This document shows, piece by piece, positions 62,369-64,000 of a stretch of 64,000 nt of DNA (positions are counted from its first letter, which is position 1; every line of letters begins with the position of its first letter). A program made the translations under genes and the position numbers. Source of the stretch: Oxalobacter formigenes (GTDB taxonomy: Bacteria > Pseudomonadota > Gammaproteobacteria > Burkholderiales > Burkholderiaceae_D); the NCBI RefSeq assembly GCF_027158485.1, contig NZ_JAMKYJ010000004.1; one strand, written 5' to 3'. Under the pieces are notes generated by a model. The model was not told the DNA's origin. It saw only the letters and a list, made by a program, of their open reading frames with translations, and did not search any database.

Positions 62369-64000
62369 ATGGGCACGACAGCAGAAGATTCGTTGAATCC
62401 GGAGACCATTTCAGGTGGTCATCTGGTGGCAAAAGCACTTCGAAACGAAGGCGTCGATACCATCTTCACATTATCTGGTGGCAATATCGTCGATATTTAC
62501 GATGGATGTGTCAGTGAAGGCATCCGGATCATCGATTTTCGTCATGAACAAGTCGCCGCACATGCCGCAGACGGATATGCAAGGCAAACCGGTCAAACAG
62601 GTTGTCTTGTCACCACAGCAGGTCCCGGATGTTGCAATGCCGTGATCGGTCTGGCGACTGCCTTGCGTTCCGAAACGCCTCTTTTGCATATCGGCGGTCA
62701 GGGTGCCACGACCCAGTATTTGCAAGGTTCGTTACAGGAATACGATCACGTCAAGCTGATGTCTCCTGTCACAAAATGGGCAAGCAGCGTGAAAACGACC
62801 GAACGCGTGGCCGATATGGTATCCATGGCTTGTCGAGAAGCGACAGGTGAAGTGCCCGGTCCGGTTTATCTTGAAGTGCCACGAGACATTCTCGATAAAA
62901 GCGTCGAGTTCAAAAGCTGCACCATTCCTGCTGCCGGTCATTACCGTTGTTCTCCCAAAGTCATGTGTGCCCCGGAAGAAATCGAAAAGCTGGCCGATTT
63001 GCTCATTCATGCCGAAAAACCGGCAGTACTTTTCGGGAGCCAGGTATGGAACAGCCGCAGTCATGTCGAGGCGGCAGAGATGGTCAAGGCGTTCGATATT
63101 CCCGCTTATACCAATGGCTCGGCACGTGGCATTCTGAAAAGCGACAATCCCCATTCATTCGATCGTACCCGAAGCATGGCATTGGCCAGTGCGGATGTCA
63201 TTCTGGTTGTAGGGACTCCTTTCGATTTTCGTCTCGGATATGGAAAACAACTGAATCCGGAAGCCAGAGTAGTCCAGATTGACCAGAATTATGTCGAAAT
63301 CGGGAAAAACAGGGATATAGAGCTGGGCTTGCTGGGGCACGCTGGTACCATTTTCAATGCCGTGATTCAGTCTGCTTCCGGAAGAGTCGAAAAAGGAGCG
63401 CGTGCCAAACGCCGGCAATGGATGCAAGAGTTACGTGTCGCTGAAGAAAAGGCACTTGAGAAACTGATGCCTTTGTTCCACTCGGAAAACAGGCTGATCA
63501 ATCCCTATCGGGTCGCGTATGAACTGAATGAGTTTTTGAATGACGATACAGTTTATATCGGAGACGGGGGCGACGTCGTTACGATTTCAGCGCAGGCAGT
63601 ACGTCCGCACAATCCGGGCCAATGGATGGACCCGGGCCCGTTAGGCAGTCTGGGTGTCGGAACCGGTTTCGCTATTGCCGCAAAGCTTGCTCATCCCGAA
63701 AAAGAAGTTCTTTGTTACTACGGGGATGGCGCTTTTTCCATGACCGCATTTGATATGGAAACGGCCAATCGTTTCAATGCGCCTTATCTGGCTGTCGTCG
63801 GTAACAATTCGGCGATGAACCAGATCCGTTATGCACAACTGGCGAAATATGGAGACAGGGGAAACGTTGGTAATTTGTTAAGTGACTTGCCATATGGTAA
63901 ATTTGCTGAAATGATGGGTGGATATGGAGAAGAAGTCCACAATCCAGAGGACATTGCAGGTGCCTTGCAGCGCGGCAGGGAAGCTGTGGCGAAAACAGGA
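62369..64000 (+). CDS. Thiamine-diphosphate enzyme, 2-hydroxyacyl-CoA lyase (ILVBL/HACL2)-like, cut by window edge
   Basis: First 544 codons of an enzyme of the acetolactate-synthase/decarboxylase superfamily that continues beyond the window. The N-terminal ThDP domain has the catalytic Glu at about residue 60 in FRHEQVAAHAADGYAR. A central Rossmann domain follows. The C-terminal ThDP site is GDGAFSMTAFDMETANRF (about 453) with Mg-binding Asn in VVGNN. Segments such as GGDVVTISAQAVRPHNPGQW and DFRLGYGKQL are closer to eukaryotic ILVBL/HACL2 proteins than to IlvB, from my memory of those sequences. No ribosome binding site is visible before the ATG at 62369. Confidence 0.8.
   Translation, partial: MGTTAEDSLNPETISGGHLVAKALRNEGVDTIFTLSGGNIVDIYDGCVSEGIRIIDFRHEQVAAHAADGYARQTGQTGCLVTTAGPGCCNAVIGLATALRSETPLLHIGGQGATTQYLQGSLQEYDHVKLMSPVTKWASSVKTTERVADMVSMACREATGEVPGPVYLEVPRDILDKSVEFKSCTIPAAGHYRCSPKVMCAPEEIEKLADLLIHAEKPAVLFGSQVWNSRSHVEAAEMVKAFDIPAYTNGSARGILKSDNPHSFDRTRSMALASADVILVVGTPFDFRLGYGKQLNPEARVVQIDQNYVEIGKNRDIELGLLGHAGTIFNAVIQSASGRVEKGARAKRRQWMQELRVAEEKALEKLMPLFHSENRLINPYRVAYELNEFLNDDTVYIGDGGDVVTISAQAVRPHNPGQWMDPGPLGSLGVGTGFAIAAKLAHPEKEVLCYYGDGAFSMTAFDMETANRFNAPYLAVVGNNSAMNQIRYAQLAKYGDRGNVGNLLSDLPYGKFAEMMGGYGEEVHNPEDIAGALQRGREAVAKTG

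Noticed and set aside
1..64000. tRNA, rRNA, IS elements, prophage, CRISPR arrays
   Set aside because: I looked for TTC-loop patterns, transposase or integrase motifs and regular repeats and saw none. A tRNAscan or ISfinder search would settle this.

Overview
The window is an ordinary chromosomal housekeeping stretch of a betaproteobacterium. About half of the bases are G or C by eye. The gene content and local orders (aceE-aceF-lpdA with a lipoyl domain on LpdA; ffs-dnaX-ybaB-recR; aroQ-accB-accC-prmA-DUF3426-pfkB; RNB-tonB-aroE-mtgA; rpe-gph-trpE; clpS-clpA; fmt-def) point to Burkholderiales. The moderate GC content suggests Oxalobacteraceae, possibly Oxalobacter; that genus call is inference. 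I found no tRNA, rRNA, insertion sequence, prophage or CRISPR array.

Layout. 1-6.0 kb, minus strand: the start of bioA (cut by the window edge), ychJ, dadA, a small hypothetical gene, holC, prlC and folD. 6.4-12.3 kb, plus strand: the pyruvate dehydrogenase operon. 12.3-16.3 kb: rsuA and a cold-shock gene (minus), then clpS-clpA (plus). 16.3-25 kb: a membrane Fe-S protein, an aldo/keto reductase, a DUF1857 protein, fmt-def, then dprA and topB. 25-34.2 kb, minus strand: rpe-gph-trpE-rsmB-DUF4390-ntrY-like kinase-short response regulator-aldo/keto reductase. 34.3-37 kb: apaG, mltA, uspA and a DUF4404 gene. 37-46.6 kb: priA behind an AT-rich region carrying a cluster of DnaA boxes, a lytic transglycosylase, ubiD, the 4.5S RNA gene, dnaX-ybaB-recR, cysM and rpsT. 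46.6-52.8 kb, minus strand: aroQ-accBC-prmA and companions. 52.8-60.5 kb, plus strand: mpl, an esterase, an RNB exonuclease, tonB, aroE, mtgA and corA. 60.5-64 kb: a B12-binding radical SAM protein (minus) and the start of a thiamine-diphosphate enzyme that runs off the right edge.

How the genes fit together. The main themes are central carbon entry (PDH complex), DNA replication and repair (HolC, DnaX, PriA, RecR, DprA, TopB), protein start, maturation and turnover (Fmt, Def, PrlC, ClpSA, PrmA), cell wall synthesis and recycling (Mpl, MtgA, MltA, a second transglycosylase), fatty-acid initiation (AccBC) and the shikimate/tryptophan pathway (AroQ, AroE, TrpE). Many genes abut or overlap by 1-4 bases, which indicates translational coupling. 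Several start with GTG, and priA appears to start with TTG.

I did not find a clear new system. The best leads are the DnaA-box cluster next to AT-rich DNA before priA, an in-frame A-AAA-AAG slippery heptamer in dnaX, the thiamine-diphosphate enzyme at the right edge (more like ILVBL/2-hydroxyacyl-CoA lyase than acetolactate synthase), near-identical lipoyl-domain DNA in aceF and lpdA, and an NtrX-like regulator with no AAA+ module.
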